Virus record (IMG/VR): IMGVR_UViG_3300027714_000173
Location: 1-20,372 of that record
DNA length: 20,372 nucleotides
From: a virus
Strand: one strand, 5' to 3'
The stretch's first letter is position 1. Each line of letters opens with the position of its first letter. The notes beneath the pieces are model-generated. The model worked only from the letters and a program-made list of their open reading frames with translations. It was not told the origin of the DNA and made no database searches. Shown here piece after piece: positions 12,194 through 20,363 of this stretch. The position numbers were made by a program, and so were the translations under genes.

Positions 12194-12493
12194 ATGACAG
12201 ATACAATGCAATTATTACAAGACTATGCAGCAAGCGGCGATAACGTTTGGCTACAGCACCAACTTAGAAAATTAAAAAAAGAAATTCTACAGGCAAGCCT
12301 AGTAGAGAATAACCTAAAACTAAAAGACCATTACGTACTAGAGACAATACCTAATGTAGTCTTCGAGGGAACTCGTAAGAAATGCCAAGAGTTTAGCGAT
12401 ACTTATTTACACGGCTATAGTAGTGTTATTAATTATTGGGACGTATCGGACGATTTAGACGCCGAGCATACCAAGGCCACCCTAGCCGACTAA
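12194..12493 (+). CDS. Unknown helical protein, last gene of the small-gene run
   Basis: A 99-residue protein. The ATG at 12194 after the CTTTAAAACCTACCGAT leader is preferred to an in-frame start at 12083 that would run through the preceding gene. Residues 5-50 are helical (LLQDYAASGDNVWLQHQL, LKKEILQASLVE), and the C-terminus is acidic (WDVSDDLDAEHTKA). No family is recognised. It is followed by a non-coding gap with a strong terminator. Confidence 0.6.
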   Translation: MTDTMQLLQDYAASGDNVWLQHQLRKLKKEILQASLVENNLKLKDHYVLETIPNVVFEGTRKKCQEFSDTYLHGYSSVINYWDVSDDLDAEHTKATLAD

Positions 12494-12577
12494 AACTCGC
12501 TTAGAAACAAAATTATAGCACTCTAGGCTTTGAATAGCAACACACAAGAGACACTATAAAAAAGAGAATATAACACA

Positions 12578-12600
12578 GCACCTTAACGGGTGCTTTTTTT
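12578..12600 (+). terminator. Rho-independent terminator
   Basis: GCACC-TTAACG-GGTGC followed by seven T lies 85 bases after the stop at 12493. It closely resembles the terminator at 2110. Genes further on need either a new promoter or antitermination, and the motif at 12623 lies just downstream. Confidence 0.85.
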
Positions 12601-12622
12601 GTTTACACAAGTTTGTAATTGT

Positions 12623-12632
12623 AACGTTATAT
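12623..12632 (+). promoter_or_regulatory. Late motif AACGTTATAT before the tail module
   Basis: This is the second exact copy, 23 bases downstream of the terminator and 15 bases before the ATG at 12648. Its spacing differs from the other two copies, leaving a short leader (TAGAAACGTAATAAA). Confidence 0.5.
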
Positions 12633-12647
12633 TAGAAACGTAATAAA

Positions 12648-13259
12648 ATGAAACTAAAGCTAGAAGTACCTACAACTTTACACGACATAACCTTAGACCA
12701 ATATAGTAGATTTGTAAAAGCGTTTGACAACGAAGACGACGCAAGCGAACAATACGCAGGACTAAAAATGCTAGAGATATTTTGCGGTGTAAAAACAGCA
12801 GAGGCTTTAACTATTAAAATTTCAGAGATACAAAAAATTACAACTGTATTAAATAAAGCACTAGACGAAAAGACACAATTAATAACTAGATTTTCTATGG
12901 GTGGTATAGAGTTCGGATTTGTACCGCAGCTAGACAATTTAACATTTGGCGAGTTCGTAGACATAGAAAACAACGTCGGCGATTGGGACACAATGTATAA
13001 GGCTATGGCAGTTTTATATAGACCCGTAGCTTTAAAAGCTAAAGGTAAATATACCTTACAAGATTACACAGGAGACAACTACCACGAAGCAATGAAAGTT
13101 ATGCCCGCCTCTATAGTTCTAGGAGCGTTACAGTTTTTTTTTCTTTTAGAGGCAGACTTACTGAAAGTTACGCTAGCCTCTTCACTAGCAGCGGAGACGA
13201 AAACACAACAGGACGAGCGGCCAATTTCAACAGTCAATGGGGGTGGTATCACAGTATAA
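12648..13259 (+). CDS. Tail assembly chaperone, short (G-like) product
   Basis: A 203-residue protein when read without frameshift. The N-terminus (LEVPTTLHDITLDQYSRFVK), GGIEFGFVPQLDNLTFGEFVDIE (in the middle) and MAVLYRPVALKAKG are typical of chaperone-like genes in the tail module of Bacteroidota phages as I recall them. Such proteins coat the tape measure before tail polymerisation. The last 39 residues after the T-run at 13134-13142 are of low complexity (LAAETKTQQDERPISTVNGG). An overlapping frame continues to 13399 and gives a longer product by -1 frameshift, as in lambda G/GT. Confidence 0.7.
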   Translation: MKLKLEVPTTLHDITLDQYSRFVKAFDNEDDASEQYAGLKMLEIFCGVKTAEALTIKISEIQKITTVLNKALDEKTQLITRFSMGGIEFGFVPQLDNLTFGEFVDIENNVGDWDTMYKAMAVLYRPVALKAKGKYTLQDYTGDNYHEAMKVMPASIVLGALQFFFLLEADLLKVTLASSLAAETKTQQDERPISTVNGGGITV

Positions 13260-13399
13260 TTAAATTAGCTAACCAAGATTTTCTACAGCTAGACGTAGTT
13301 ACTGAAAAGAATATACATAATTGTTTAACGTATCTAACATACACGAAGCAGCAGGACGAAATACAAAGCATAAACTTAAAAAGTAAATTTAAAAAATAA
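12648..13399 (+). CDS. Tail assembly chaperone, long (GT-like) frameshift product
   Basis: The -1 frame relative to the 12648 gene is open from 13049 to the TAA at 13397-13399 and has no usable start codon where it becomes protein-like. It encodes QWGWYHSIIKLANQDF and LQLDVVTEKNIHNCLTYLTY near its end, a conserved-looking C-terminal domain. Its stop overlaps the next ATG (TAATG), the coupling used throughout this genome. With a slip at 13136-13142 the fused protein is about 250 residues (165 + 85). In lambda and many siphophages the longer chaperone bridges the tape measure and the tail tube protein. The slip site is inferred; the open frame is seen. Confidence 0.75.
13136..13142 (+). other. 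Candidate -1 slippery heptamer (T TTT TTT)
   Basis: A run of nine T (13134-13142) reads TTT TTT TTT in frame and contains the canonical X XXY YYZ heptamer. It is the only such site I found between 13049 and the zero-frame stop at 13257-13259. Slipping back one base joins the two open frames. Confidence 0.65.
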
Positions 13400-13866
13400 T
13401 GGCAAATACAGGAGCAAGGGCATATTACACAATTTTAGAAATATTAAAAAACTCTTTACTAAAAAATGTAAATGTAAATACCGTTACGACGGGCGACATA
13501 AGCGACGTAGACCTAAGCAAGCAAACCATATATCCACTATCTCATTTAATTATAAACAGCGCAACTAACAGCGACCAAGTAATGACATTTAACGTAACGG
13601 TTATATGTATGGATAAAGTAAACCAATTAAAGACAGAGCAGATAAACCCGTTTAATAACGCAGCAGAGCAAACCGTTTTAAATACACAGCTAGCAGTTAG
13701 CAATAAATTATATAAAGAACTACGTAGCGGGCAATTAAGATTAGACGGTTTTCAAGTAGACGACGACGCCGCTATAGAGTTTTTCTTTGACAGGTTCGAG
13801 AATGTACTAGCAGGTGTAGCAATGACTGTAAACGTACAAATTAACAATGACCTAAATATATGTTAA
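13399..13866 (+). CDS. Conserved phage tail/neck-type protein
   Basis: A 155-residue protein of a pattern common in Bacteroidota phage structural modules: GARAYYTILEILKNSL, then NTVTTGDISDVDLSKQTIYP, LNTQLAVSNKLYKELRSGQL and a C-terminal RFENVLAGVAMTVNVQI strand region ending in NDLNIC. The alpha/beta layout would suit a tail terminator or head-tail completion protein, but I cannot prove it. It begins at the TAATG end of the chaperone frameshift frame and overlaps the next gene by 7 bases. Confidence 0.6.
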   Translation: MANTGARAYYTILEILKNSLLKNVNVNTVTTGDISDVDLSKQTIYPLSHLIINSATNSDQVMTFNVTVICMDKVNQLKTEQINPFNNAAEQTVLNTQLAVSNKLYKELRSGQLRLDGFQVDDDAAIEFFFDRFENVLAGVAMTVNVQINNDLNIC

Positions 13867-14429
13867 AGAGAGTAGTCGCAGAACTAGAGGCGTACGGTTT
13901 AAATGTAGTAAGCGCAGCAAGAGCAAACCTTAAAAAAAAGAAAAGCAACAGTAGCGGAACTTTAACAAACAGTATAACTTATAAGATAGAGAATAAAACA
14001 GGAGACAACCCAAGTATAGATTTTTACGCAGAAGAGTATGCTAAGTTTGTAGATAAAGGAGTGCAAGGTTTCAACCCCGCATTAATGCCTAACGGTTCGT
14101 TAAACAGATACAACAAAGCACCTAGCAGCCCGTATAAGTTTGGTAGCGGAAATTTTAGAGGCGGTAGTAGTTTACGAGGAGCTATTGATAGGTGGGTAAT
14201 ACAAAAAGGAATACCAAACGTAAGAGACGCAAAGGGTAGATTTATAAAACGTAAAACTATGGTTTATTTAATCACTAGAAGTATTTGGAATACAGGACTA
14301 CGTGCTACTAATTTCTTTACGGATGCACAGACAAAAGCAGATAAAAGCATAAGCACGAAGTTAGCAAAGGCAGCAGCTAGTGATATAGAATTACGATTTA
14401 GCGATAGTATAAAAAAGAAAATTAAATAA
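13860..14429 (+). CDS. Head-tail connector or neck protein, HK97 gp10-like
   Basis: A 189-residue basic protein. It has an N-terminal helix (MLKRVVAELEAYGLNVVSAA) followed by NSSGTLTNSITYKI, a strand region and YAKFVDKGVQGFNP, the FVDKGV/FVEFGT-type motif seen in HK97 gp10-like minor tail/neck proteins. Residues 95-189 are basic, with FGSGNFRGGSS and further helices. It would join head to tail or stabilise the tail end. The family link rests on this motif and position only. Confidence 0.55.
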   Translation: MLKRVVAELEAYGLNVVSAARANLKKKKSNSSGTLTNSITYKIENKTGDNPSIDFYAEEYAKFVDKGVQGFNPALMPNGSLNRYNKAPSSPYKFGSGNFRGGSSLRGAIDRWVIQKGIPNVRDAKGRFIKRKTMVYLITRSIWNTGLRATNFFTDAQTKADKSISTKLAKAAASDIELRFSDSIKKKIK

Positions 14430-15388
14430 TGGCAGATAAGAGATTTTTACGTAGTAGCATTACAATAGGCTATCAACACAACTCGGTATTACCTACAGCT
14501 AGCGCAGGTTTAGTAGTAGAGGTAGATTTAACCGGACAAGGGGGGCTAACGACAATCTATACTTTTAACAAAAACATTACACCACTACCAACAAACACGG
14601 CAGCATATTTTGAGACGTCAGAGGTTTTAAGAGATTATTTAACTATAGCTTTTAACGGAACAGCTACGAGTCAATCGTTACAAACTAGATTAACTTTTAG
14701 AATGTACGACCAATATAATTCTTTAGGTAATACGGTAGAGACTATACAATATGATTTTAGAGGGGTAGACGGTTATTCTTATTATGCGCAAGGGGCAAAC
14801 GTTATAGTTACGGGTACGCCGTCGGCTATATCTAATAGAGAAATATTTTTACCACAAAACACGACCGGTAAAATACCTACGTTTAGTACTACAGGATTTA
14901 CCTATAATAATATTACAGCGACGCAGCAAACTAAAACCATAGGCACAGACGTATATAAAATTAATAGAATATGCGAGCCTAAATTTACACCGTATAAAAT
15001 AACCTTTGTAAATAAGTTCGGAGCTTTGCAGGAGTTATGGCTAGGTTTATTAAGACGAGACAAAGTAGCTGTAAAAAGCGAAACCTTTAAAAGAAATATT
15101 ATAACGCCTACAGGTGGTTACGATATTAACCAACACAACCAAGCTACATTTAATGTAACAGGAAACGATAGCATAACTTTAAATACTACTTTTTTACCCG
15201 AAGAGTATAACGAGGTTTTAGAGCAATTACTTTTAAGCGAGCAAGTTTGGATATTAGAAAATGGTTTGTCTTTACCTATAGTATTAACTACAAAATCTTT
15301 AGATAAAAAGACACAATCAAATGACAATTTAATACAATATACTTTAGAATTTAAATATGCTAATAATAAAATAAACGCTATTAGGTAA
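14429..15388 (+). CDS. Tail structural protein, distal-tail/baseplate type
   Basis: A 319-residue beta-rich protein without catalytic motifs. The N-terminal half has many Thr/Asn-rich strands. The C-terminal part contains YKITFVNKFGALQELWLGLL, SETFKRNIITP and FNVTGNDSITLNTTFLPEEY, ending in QYTLEFKYANNKINAIR. This looks like a two-domain distal tail protein, but no known Dit signature is certain. It is coupled by TAATG to both neighbours, so it is made in step with the 832-aa protein that follows. Confidence 0.55.
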   Translation: MADKRFLRSSITIGYQHNSVLPTASAGLVVEVDLTGQGGLTTIYTFNKNITPLPTNTAAYFETSEVLRDYLTIAFNGTATSQSLQTRLTFRMYDQYNSLGNTVETIQYDFRGVDGYSYYAQGANVIVTGTPSAISNREIFLPQNTTGKIPTFSTTGFTYNNITATQQTKTIGTDVYKINRICEPKFTPYKITFVNKFGALQELWLGLLRRDKVAVKSETFKRNIITPTGGYDINQHNQATFNVTGNDSITLNTTFLPEEYNEVLEQLLLSEQVWILENGLSLPIVLTTKSLDKKTQSNDNLIQYTLEFKYANNKINAIR

Positions 15389-17886
15389 TGAGAGAACTAC
15401 AGCTATTTATAGAGGGCGAGCGCATAGACTTGTTTAACGACGAGACAGTATCTTTAACACAGACTATACAAAATGCTAAAGACATAGGCTCGATATTTAC
15501 AGATTTTTCTAAGTCGTTTTCTCTACCGGCAAGTTCTGCAAACAATAAGTTATTTAAACATTATTACGATTTTAATATTATAGGTGGTTTTAACGCTAAC
15601 GATAGGAAAAGCGCCGAAATACTTTTAAATTCATTTGTATTTAGAAAAGGCTTTATAGCTTTAGACGGTGTTTCTTTAAAAGATAATAGACCGCACACTT
15701 ATAGAGTTACATTTTTTGGCGAGACAGTTACTTTAAAAAATAGATTAAAAGAAGTTACGTTACAAAATATATATGAGTCTTCTACGAGTTTTGATACTGA
15801 CTATAACATTTCTACTGTAAAGACAGGCCTAACGTCAAGCCTTGCAAATGGTAATATAATATACCCTTTAATTTCACATACCGAAAGATTTTATTATGAC
15901 CCTACTACTAGCGGACAGAATACTAGAAATTTACATTATCAACAAGCAGGAACAGGTGCTAATAACAAAGGGGTAGATTTTACAGATTTAAAACCCGCAA
16001 TTAAATTATCTACTATAATAGACCAAATAGAAAACTATACCGCACAAAGATTTAACGGTAACGGATTGGTTTTTGAAAGAACAGGTAAAAGTTTTTTTAA
16101 TATTGATAGTACAAGCGCTGACTATAACGAGATTTACGATAATATGTTTCTTTGGTTGGCAAGAGAAAAAGGTTTAGCAGGTAAAGATTATACCGGCGAG
16201 CAAATTTATAGAATAGTAATAAACTCTATGACAGCACCGGCGTCTCAAAATTGGAGTCCATTCTGTTATACATACGACGACCAAAACGCAGGTGGGCAAA
16301 CAGGTGGCGGTAGTTGTTCTAATAGTGAAATAGTAAATGGTATTTGGACTATAAAACCTTTTAATGGCTATGTACGCGCTGCGTCTTTTGGTTATAATTT
16401 TAGGGTAACAGGTTCGGGTGGTGGTACTTTTAGTATTATCGTAGAAGATGTTACAGGACAAACAACAGTAATAAATTCAGCAGCAGATTTAGCAGCCGAC
16501 GGAACTACTGCGCATTTTATAAATGGTAATAATTTAGGTACAAATAATCAATTTAGTAGTTTTAGATTTGTAGTAGAGGCAACGTCGCCAAGTTTTTCGT
16601 TTACCTGTAGAATACAATTAAATTTAGACGAAACAATACCCGACCCGTTTTTTGAGCAAGACCCCGAATATAATAATTTTACGTCTTATATAACAACAGT
16701 AGCGCCGACACAAGTTTTAGACAGAATAATAGTAAGCGACCAACTACCCAAGATGCTAGTTTTACCATACCTTACAAGTCTATTTAAAATGTTTAATTTA
16801 ACCGCTTTTGTACAAGAGGACGGCAAAATAATGGTACAAACTTTAGACAGTTATTACGCAGGTGGTAATACAATCGACATATCCGAGTTCGTAGACACTA
16901 CAGCAGGTAGCGTAGATTTTGCACCGCCTTACCAAGAAATCGCATTTAGAAACCAAGTACCAAAAACATTTTTTGCAATTAATTTTTTAGAATTAAACAA
17001 TAGTACATTTGGTAATTTAGAAAATAGTACAAGTTCCGGTAACGTACAATCTACAGATAGGGGGTCTAAGTATGTAGTAGAAACAGGTTTTGAAAAGATA
17101 CTATATGAGCGTTTACCAAATACACCTATTCAGTGGGGTTGGAGTGTAGACGTAAACCAATTACCTATATTAACTGCGCCAATGATTTTTGTAAACCAAA
17201 GTACAAGCGCAACCTCTACCCCTATATCTTTTATAGACGGAATTTCTGACGGTACAGCAAGTCAAGTTACAACCTATAACAGGCCGTCAAATAGTATGAA
17301 TATAGAAACTATAAATTTTGGCGCAGAGATTGACGAATTTACAGGGTTGGTAAAAACCGAGAGTTTATTTGCTGAAAACTATCTTAATTATATTAGTGGA
17401 ATTTTTAACTATAACAGAAGATTAACTAAAGTAAAAGCATATCTACCCTTAAAAGTACTTATAAACTATTCTTTAGCAGATTTATTTGTAATTAATGGAA
17501 ACCAATTTAATATAAATAGTGTAAATACAAATTTACAAACAGGCGAAAGTAAACTAGAGTTATATAATTTAGTAGACTTAGCAGGTTCCGGCGGTGGTTC
17601 TACGCCACCTCTAACCGGTGTTGTAATATCTGTAAATGATTTAGGTACAAATTCAGTAGAAATTGACGTTGCCGATTATACAGGTGGCAATCAAATTGAT
17701 ATTTACGAGCCAAAAGTAAACGGCGTTAATAACCAAGATGATTTTAGCAAAACGGTTCAGTTTATGAGATACACATACAATAATTTAAATGCAAACACAA
17801 CCTATACGTTACAAATTATAGCAGTAACTAGTCAAGGCGTAAATGTAGCAGACTCAAACATTTTAACCGTTGTAACAAGTAATTAA
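15388..17886 (+). CDS. Large tail tip/baseplate protein with C-terminal fibronectin-III-like domain
   Basis: An 832-residue protein. The N-terminus (VSLTQTIQNAKDIGSIFTDF, KSFSLPASSANNKLFKHYYD) starts a conserved module to about residue 130. The middle is beta-rich and contains a Gly/Ser-rich region near 300-315 (GGQTGGGSCS). A linker GGGSTPPLTG precedes a domain of about 90 residues with the fibronectin-III pattern (VEIDVADYTGG, YTYNNLNANTTYTLQIIA). Such domains often mediate surface binding. The protein is likely the tail hub/tip or receptor-binding component. No enzyme motif is seen. It lies upstream of the tape measure gene, the opposite of the usual order. Confidence 0.65.
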   Translation: MRELQLFIEGERIDLFNDETVSLTQTIQNAKDIGSIFTDFSKSFSLPASSANNKLFKHYYDFNIIGGFNANDRKSAEILLNSFVFRKGFIALDGVSLKDNRPHTYRVTFFGETVTLKNRLKEVTLQNIYESSTSFDTDYNISTVKTGLTSSLANGNIIYPLISHTERFYYDPTTSGQNTRNLHYQQAGTGANNKGVDFTDLKPAIKLSTIIDQIENYTAQRFNGNGLVFERTGKSFFNIDSTSADYNEIYDNMFLWLAREKGLAGKDYTGEQIYRIVINSMTAPASQNWSPFCYTYDDQNAGGQTGGGSCSNSEIVNGIWTIKPFNGYVRAASFGYNFRVTGSGGGTFSIIVEDVTGQTTVINSAADLAADGTTAHFINGNNLGTNNQFSSFRFVVEATSPSFSFTCRIQLNLDETIPDPFFEQDPEYNNFTSYITTVAPTQVLDRIIVSDQLPKMLVLPYLTSLFKMFNLTAFVQEDGKIMVQTLDSYYAGGNTIDISEFVDTTAGSVDFAPPYQEIAFRNQVPKTFFAINFLELNNSTFGNLENSTSSGNVQSTDRGSKYVVETGFEKILYERLPNTPIQWGWSVDVNQLPILTAPMIFVNQSTSATSTPISFIDGISDGTASQVTTYNRPSNSMNIETINFGAEIDEFTGLVKTESLFAENYLNYISGIFNYNRRLTKVKAYLPLKVLINYSLADLFVINGNQFNINSVNTNLQTGESKLELYNLVDLAGSGGGSTPPLTGVVISVNDLGTNSVEIDVADYTGGNQIDIYEPKVNGVNNQDDFSKTVQFMRYTYNNLNANTTYTLQIIAVTSQGVNVADSNILTVVTSN

Positions 17887-17911
17887 TATTATACAATAAA
17901 AAACACAAAAT

Positions 17912-18052
17912 ATGTTAAACATAATTCTACAAATGCTAAAGGACGCAAACGGCGAAACCGAATTAATAAAAATAGCGCAAGGTAAAAACAAGTTACCCGA
18001 ATCTATTAAAGAGGGGTATAACCAACTTAAAACCGAAATAAAATGGCTATAG
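17912..18052 (+). CDS. Small helical protein upstream of the tape measure
   Basis: A 46-residue ORF after the A-rich leader CAATAAAAAACACAAAAT. It overlaps the tape measure start by 10 bases. Its sequence (MLKDANGETELIKIAQGK, then LPESIKEGYNQLKTEIKW) is helical and charged. The function is unknown; the coupling to the tape measure gene suggests a tail-assembly role. Confidence 0.5.
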   Translation: MLNIILQMLKDANGETELIKIAQGKNKLPESIKEGYNQLKTEIKWL

Positions 18053-19719
18053 AAAAAATTGGTATTGAGGTAGAAGTAAAAAGTAAAAAGGCCGAAAGTA
18101 GTTTAGACCAACTACAGAAAAAACTAGAGGGCGTATCAAAAGCAGGTAGAGACAATAGAGAGGGTTTTAAAGTATTAGACCAAGTTACAGACGGGTACGC
18201 TACCAAAATTAAAGGTTTAGCGGGTTCTGTAGGTGGTGCTATAAAAGGAGTTAAAGGTTTTGCTACAGGTTTAAAAGGTTTACGAGGTGCTTTAATATCT
18301 ACGGGTATCGGTGCGCTAGTAGTAGCTCTAGGTTTAATCGTGGCATATTGGGACGACATTATAGGTTTAGTTAGTGGTGTAAATAAAGAGACTACAGACT
18401 TACTAGCAACACAACAAAAAAGTGTAGCAGCTAGCGAGGCAGCAAATAAAGCAATTAGCGAGACGTCAAATACTTTAAAACTTTCGGGTAAAAGTGAAAG
18501 AGATATTTTAGACGCTAAAAAGCTACAGACTATAGAAACTATAAAGGCTTTAGAGGCACAACTTATAACGCAAGAGGCTATAAAAAAATCACAAACAGAA
18601 GCAGCAGAGCGAAACAAATCTATACTACAGGGTATTATACGTTTAATTACTTTACCTATTACTTTAATTCTAGGAACTATAGACGGAATAAGCGCAACAC
18701 TAGCAGCTCTAGGAGTTATAGAAGACGGCACAAATTTAGAAGAGAGTTTTAGCGGTGGTATAGCTAATTTAGTTTTTGACCCTAAAGACGTAGCCAAAAA
18801 AGGCGAGGAGACATTAAAAGAAACTAGAAACCAATTAACTAAACTAAAAAATACTAGAGACGGTTTTACATTACAGCAAAAGGCGCAAGACCAAAAAGCA
18901 GCAGACGAGAAAACGGCTAAAAACGAAAAAGAGGTAGAGGCTTTAAGGCTTAAATTAGAGAAAGAGGCAGAGGTTATAAGGGAAGCAAAAGAAAAGGCAG
19001 ACCAACTAGAAGCGGACGAAAAGGCTAAAGCACTAGAAGAGATAGCTAGACTAGAAGAGGAGTTCGCACTTAACCAACTTACAAAAGAAGAGCAGGAAAG
19101 AGTAAAAGTAATAGCTAAGTATGCGTTTGCTATAACGCAAGCTAAAAAGTTTGGCGAAGACACGATAATACTAGAAGCTGCAAAAGCTAAAGCATTAAAA
19201 GCAATAGCCGACAAATCAAATGCAGCAGAAATAGCTAGAGACGAACTATTAAAAAAACAAAAATTATCCTCTATAAGCGATACATTCGGACAGATAGCAG
19301 GAATACTAGGTAAAAATAGTGCAGCAGGAAAGGCAGCGGCTATAGCACAGGCAACTATAAACACCTACCAAGGTATTAGTGAGGTATGGGGTAATAAGTC
19401 TACGCTACCCGCACCATTTGACGTAATACAAAAAGGTGTAGCTAGTATAGCTGTATTAGCAGCAGGCCTAAAAACTGTAAAATCTATAAAATCTGTAAAG
19501 AAACCCGCAGGAGTAAAAGGCGGTGGCGATAGTGGCGGGGGTAGTGCGCCCGCATTTCAACCGCCCGCATTTAATATTGTAGGTAGTTCGGGTACAAATC
19601 AATTAGCCGACGTAATAGCAGACCAAACTAGCCAACCCGTGCGCTCGTATGTAGTGGCAGGAGACGTTTCTACAGCGCAGCAATTAGAACGTAATACAAT
19701 AAGTGCAGCAAGTATATAA
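18043..19719 (+). CDS. Tape measure protein
   Basis: A 558-residue protein that sets tail length and is threaded through the tail tube. It starts with a helical segment (VKSKKAESSLDQLQKKLEGV), then a Gly-rich region (55-82) and a hydrophobic segment at about 83-103. A second hydrophobic region lies near 205-225. A long charged helical/coiled-coil region spans about 275-400, and alanine-rich helices with AGKAAAIAQATINTYQGISE follow near 430-450. The tail ends in a Gly-rich linker and PVRSYVVAGDVSTAQQLERN. This layout is classical. On the known relation of about 1.5 angstrom per residue the tail would be roughly 80 nm, short for a siphophage. Confidence 0.88.
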   Translation: MAIEKIGIEVEVKSKKAESSLDQLQKKLEGVSKAGRDNREGFKVLDQVTDGYATKIKGLAGSVGGAIKGVKGFATGLKGLRGALISTGIGALVVALGLIVAYWDDIIGLVSGVNKETTDLLATQQKSVAASEAANKAISETSNTLKLSGKSERDILDAKKLQTIETIKALEAQLITQEAIKKSQTEAAERNKSILQGIIRLITLPITLILGTIDGISATLAALGVIEDGTNLEESFSGGIANLVFDPKDVAKKGEETLKETRNQLTKLKNTRDGFTLQQKAQDQKAADEKTAKNEKEVEALRLKLEKEAEVIREAKEKADQLEADEKAKALEEIARLEEEFALNQLTKEEQERVKVIAKYAFAITQAKKFGEDTIILEAAKAKALKAIADKSNAAEIARDELLKKQKLSSISDTFGQIAGILGKNSAAGKAAAIAQATINTYQGISEVWGNKSTLPAPFDVIQKGVASIAVLAAGLKTVKSIKSVKKPAGVKGGGDSGGGSAPAFQPPAFNIVGSSGTNQLADVIADQTSQPVRSYVVAGDVSTAQQLERNTISAASI

Positions 19720-19737
19720 AAGCAAATAATAAATAAA

Positions 19738-19747
19738 AACGTTATAT
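19738..19747 (+). promoter_or_regulatory. Late motif AACGTTATAT before the protease gene
   Basis: The third exact copy ends 4 bases before the ATG at 19752, the same spacing as before the terminase small subunit (8402). The two sites share AACGTTATATA. It suggests the head genes form a separate late unit. Confidence 0.5.
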
Positions 19748-19751
19748 AGTT

Positions 19752-20363
19752 ATGAGAATAGTAGAATTAATAATAGACGAAACGGACGAGTATTCGGGGG
19801 TAGACGCTATAAGTTTAGTAGAGTCGCCCGCAATTAGCGAAAATTGGGTAGCACTTAAAAACGAAAAAGAATATAAGTTTAAAGCAATAGACGAAGATAA
19901 AAAGATTTTAATAGGCGCACTTTTAGTACCTAATAGAATGATTTATAGACGAGACGGTAAAGACGAGTATTACATACACTTTACAAAGTCTACAGTAAAA
20001 CAAGCTAGCGAACTATATTTAAAAAACGGACACGCAAATAATGCGACATACGAGCATATACAAGAGGTGCAAAATGTTAGCTTAGTAGAATCGTGGATAG
20101 TCGAAGACAAAATAAATGACAAGAGCGCATTATATAATTTAGACCTACCTATTGGTACGTGGGTCGGGGCTGTAAAAGTAGAAAACGAGGAGCTTTGGAA
20201 AATGGCTAAAGTAGACGGGTCAATAAAAGGGTTTTCGATAGAGGGATTTTTTGAAGAAAAGGCACTAGCAAAAGCTAAAGACGCTAACCTAAATAAAGAA
20301 ATAAACGAAAGTTTAGGATTATTATTAAACAGACTTAAAAAAATAGAAAATGGCAAACTATAG
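19752..20363 (+). CDS. XkdF-like prohead protease
   Basis: A 203-residue protein of the XkdF-like putative phage serine protease type, which processes scaffold or capsid precursors during head assembly. The recognisable order is VDAISLVESPAISENW at the N-terminus, KILIGALLVPNRMIYR, YYIHFTKSTVKQAS, then QNVSLVESWIVEDKINDKS, LPIGTWVGAVKV and KGFSIEGFF. The first His after the VP..MIYR stretch (IHF) and the Ser in SLVESW are candidates for catalysis, without proof. Its place after the tail genes rather than after the terminase is unusual. Confidence 0.8.
   Translation: MRIVELIIDETDEYSGVDAISLVESPAISENWVALKNEKEYKFKAIDEDKKILIGALLVPNRMIYRRDGKDEYYIHFTKSTVKQASELYLKNGHANNATYEHIQEVQNVSLVESWIVEDKINDKSALYNLDLPIGTWVGAVKVENEELWKMAKVDGSIKGFSIEGFFEEKALAKAKDANLNKEINESLGLLLNRLKKIENGKL

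Noticed and set aside
16174-16461. 95-codon open frame on the - strand
   Set aside because: It lies inside the large tail protein and its product is low complexity; it is a shadow frame.
18027-19364. 445-codon open frame on the - strand opposite the tape measure gene
   Set aside because: It mirrors the Ala/Lys/Glu-rich coding strand and gives a Ser/Ala/Phe-rich low-complexity product with no family pattern; all genes here run on the + strand.
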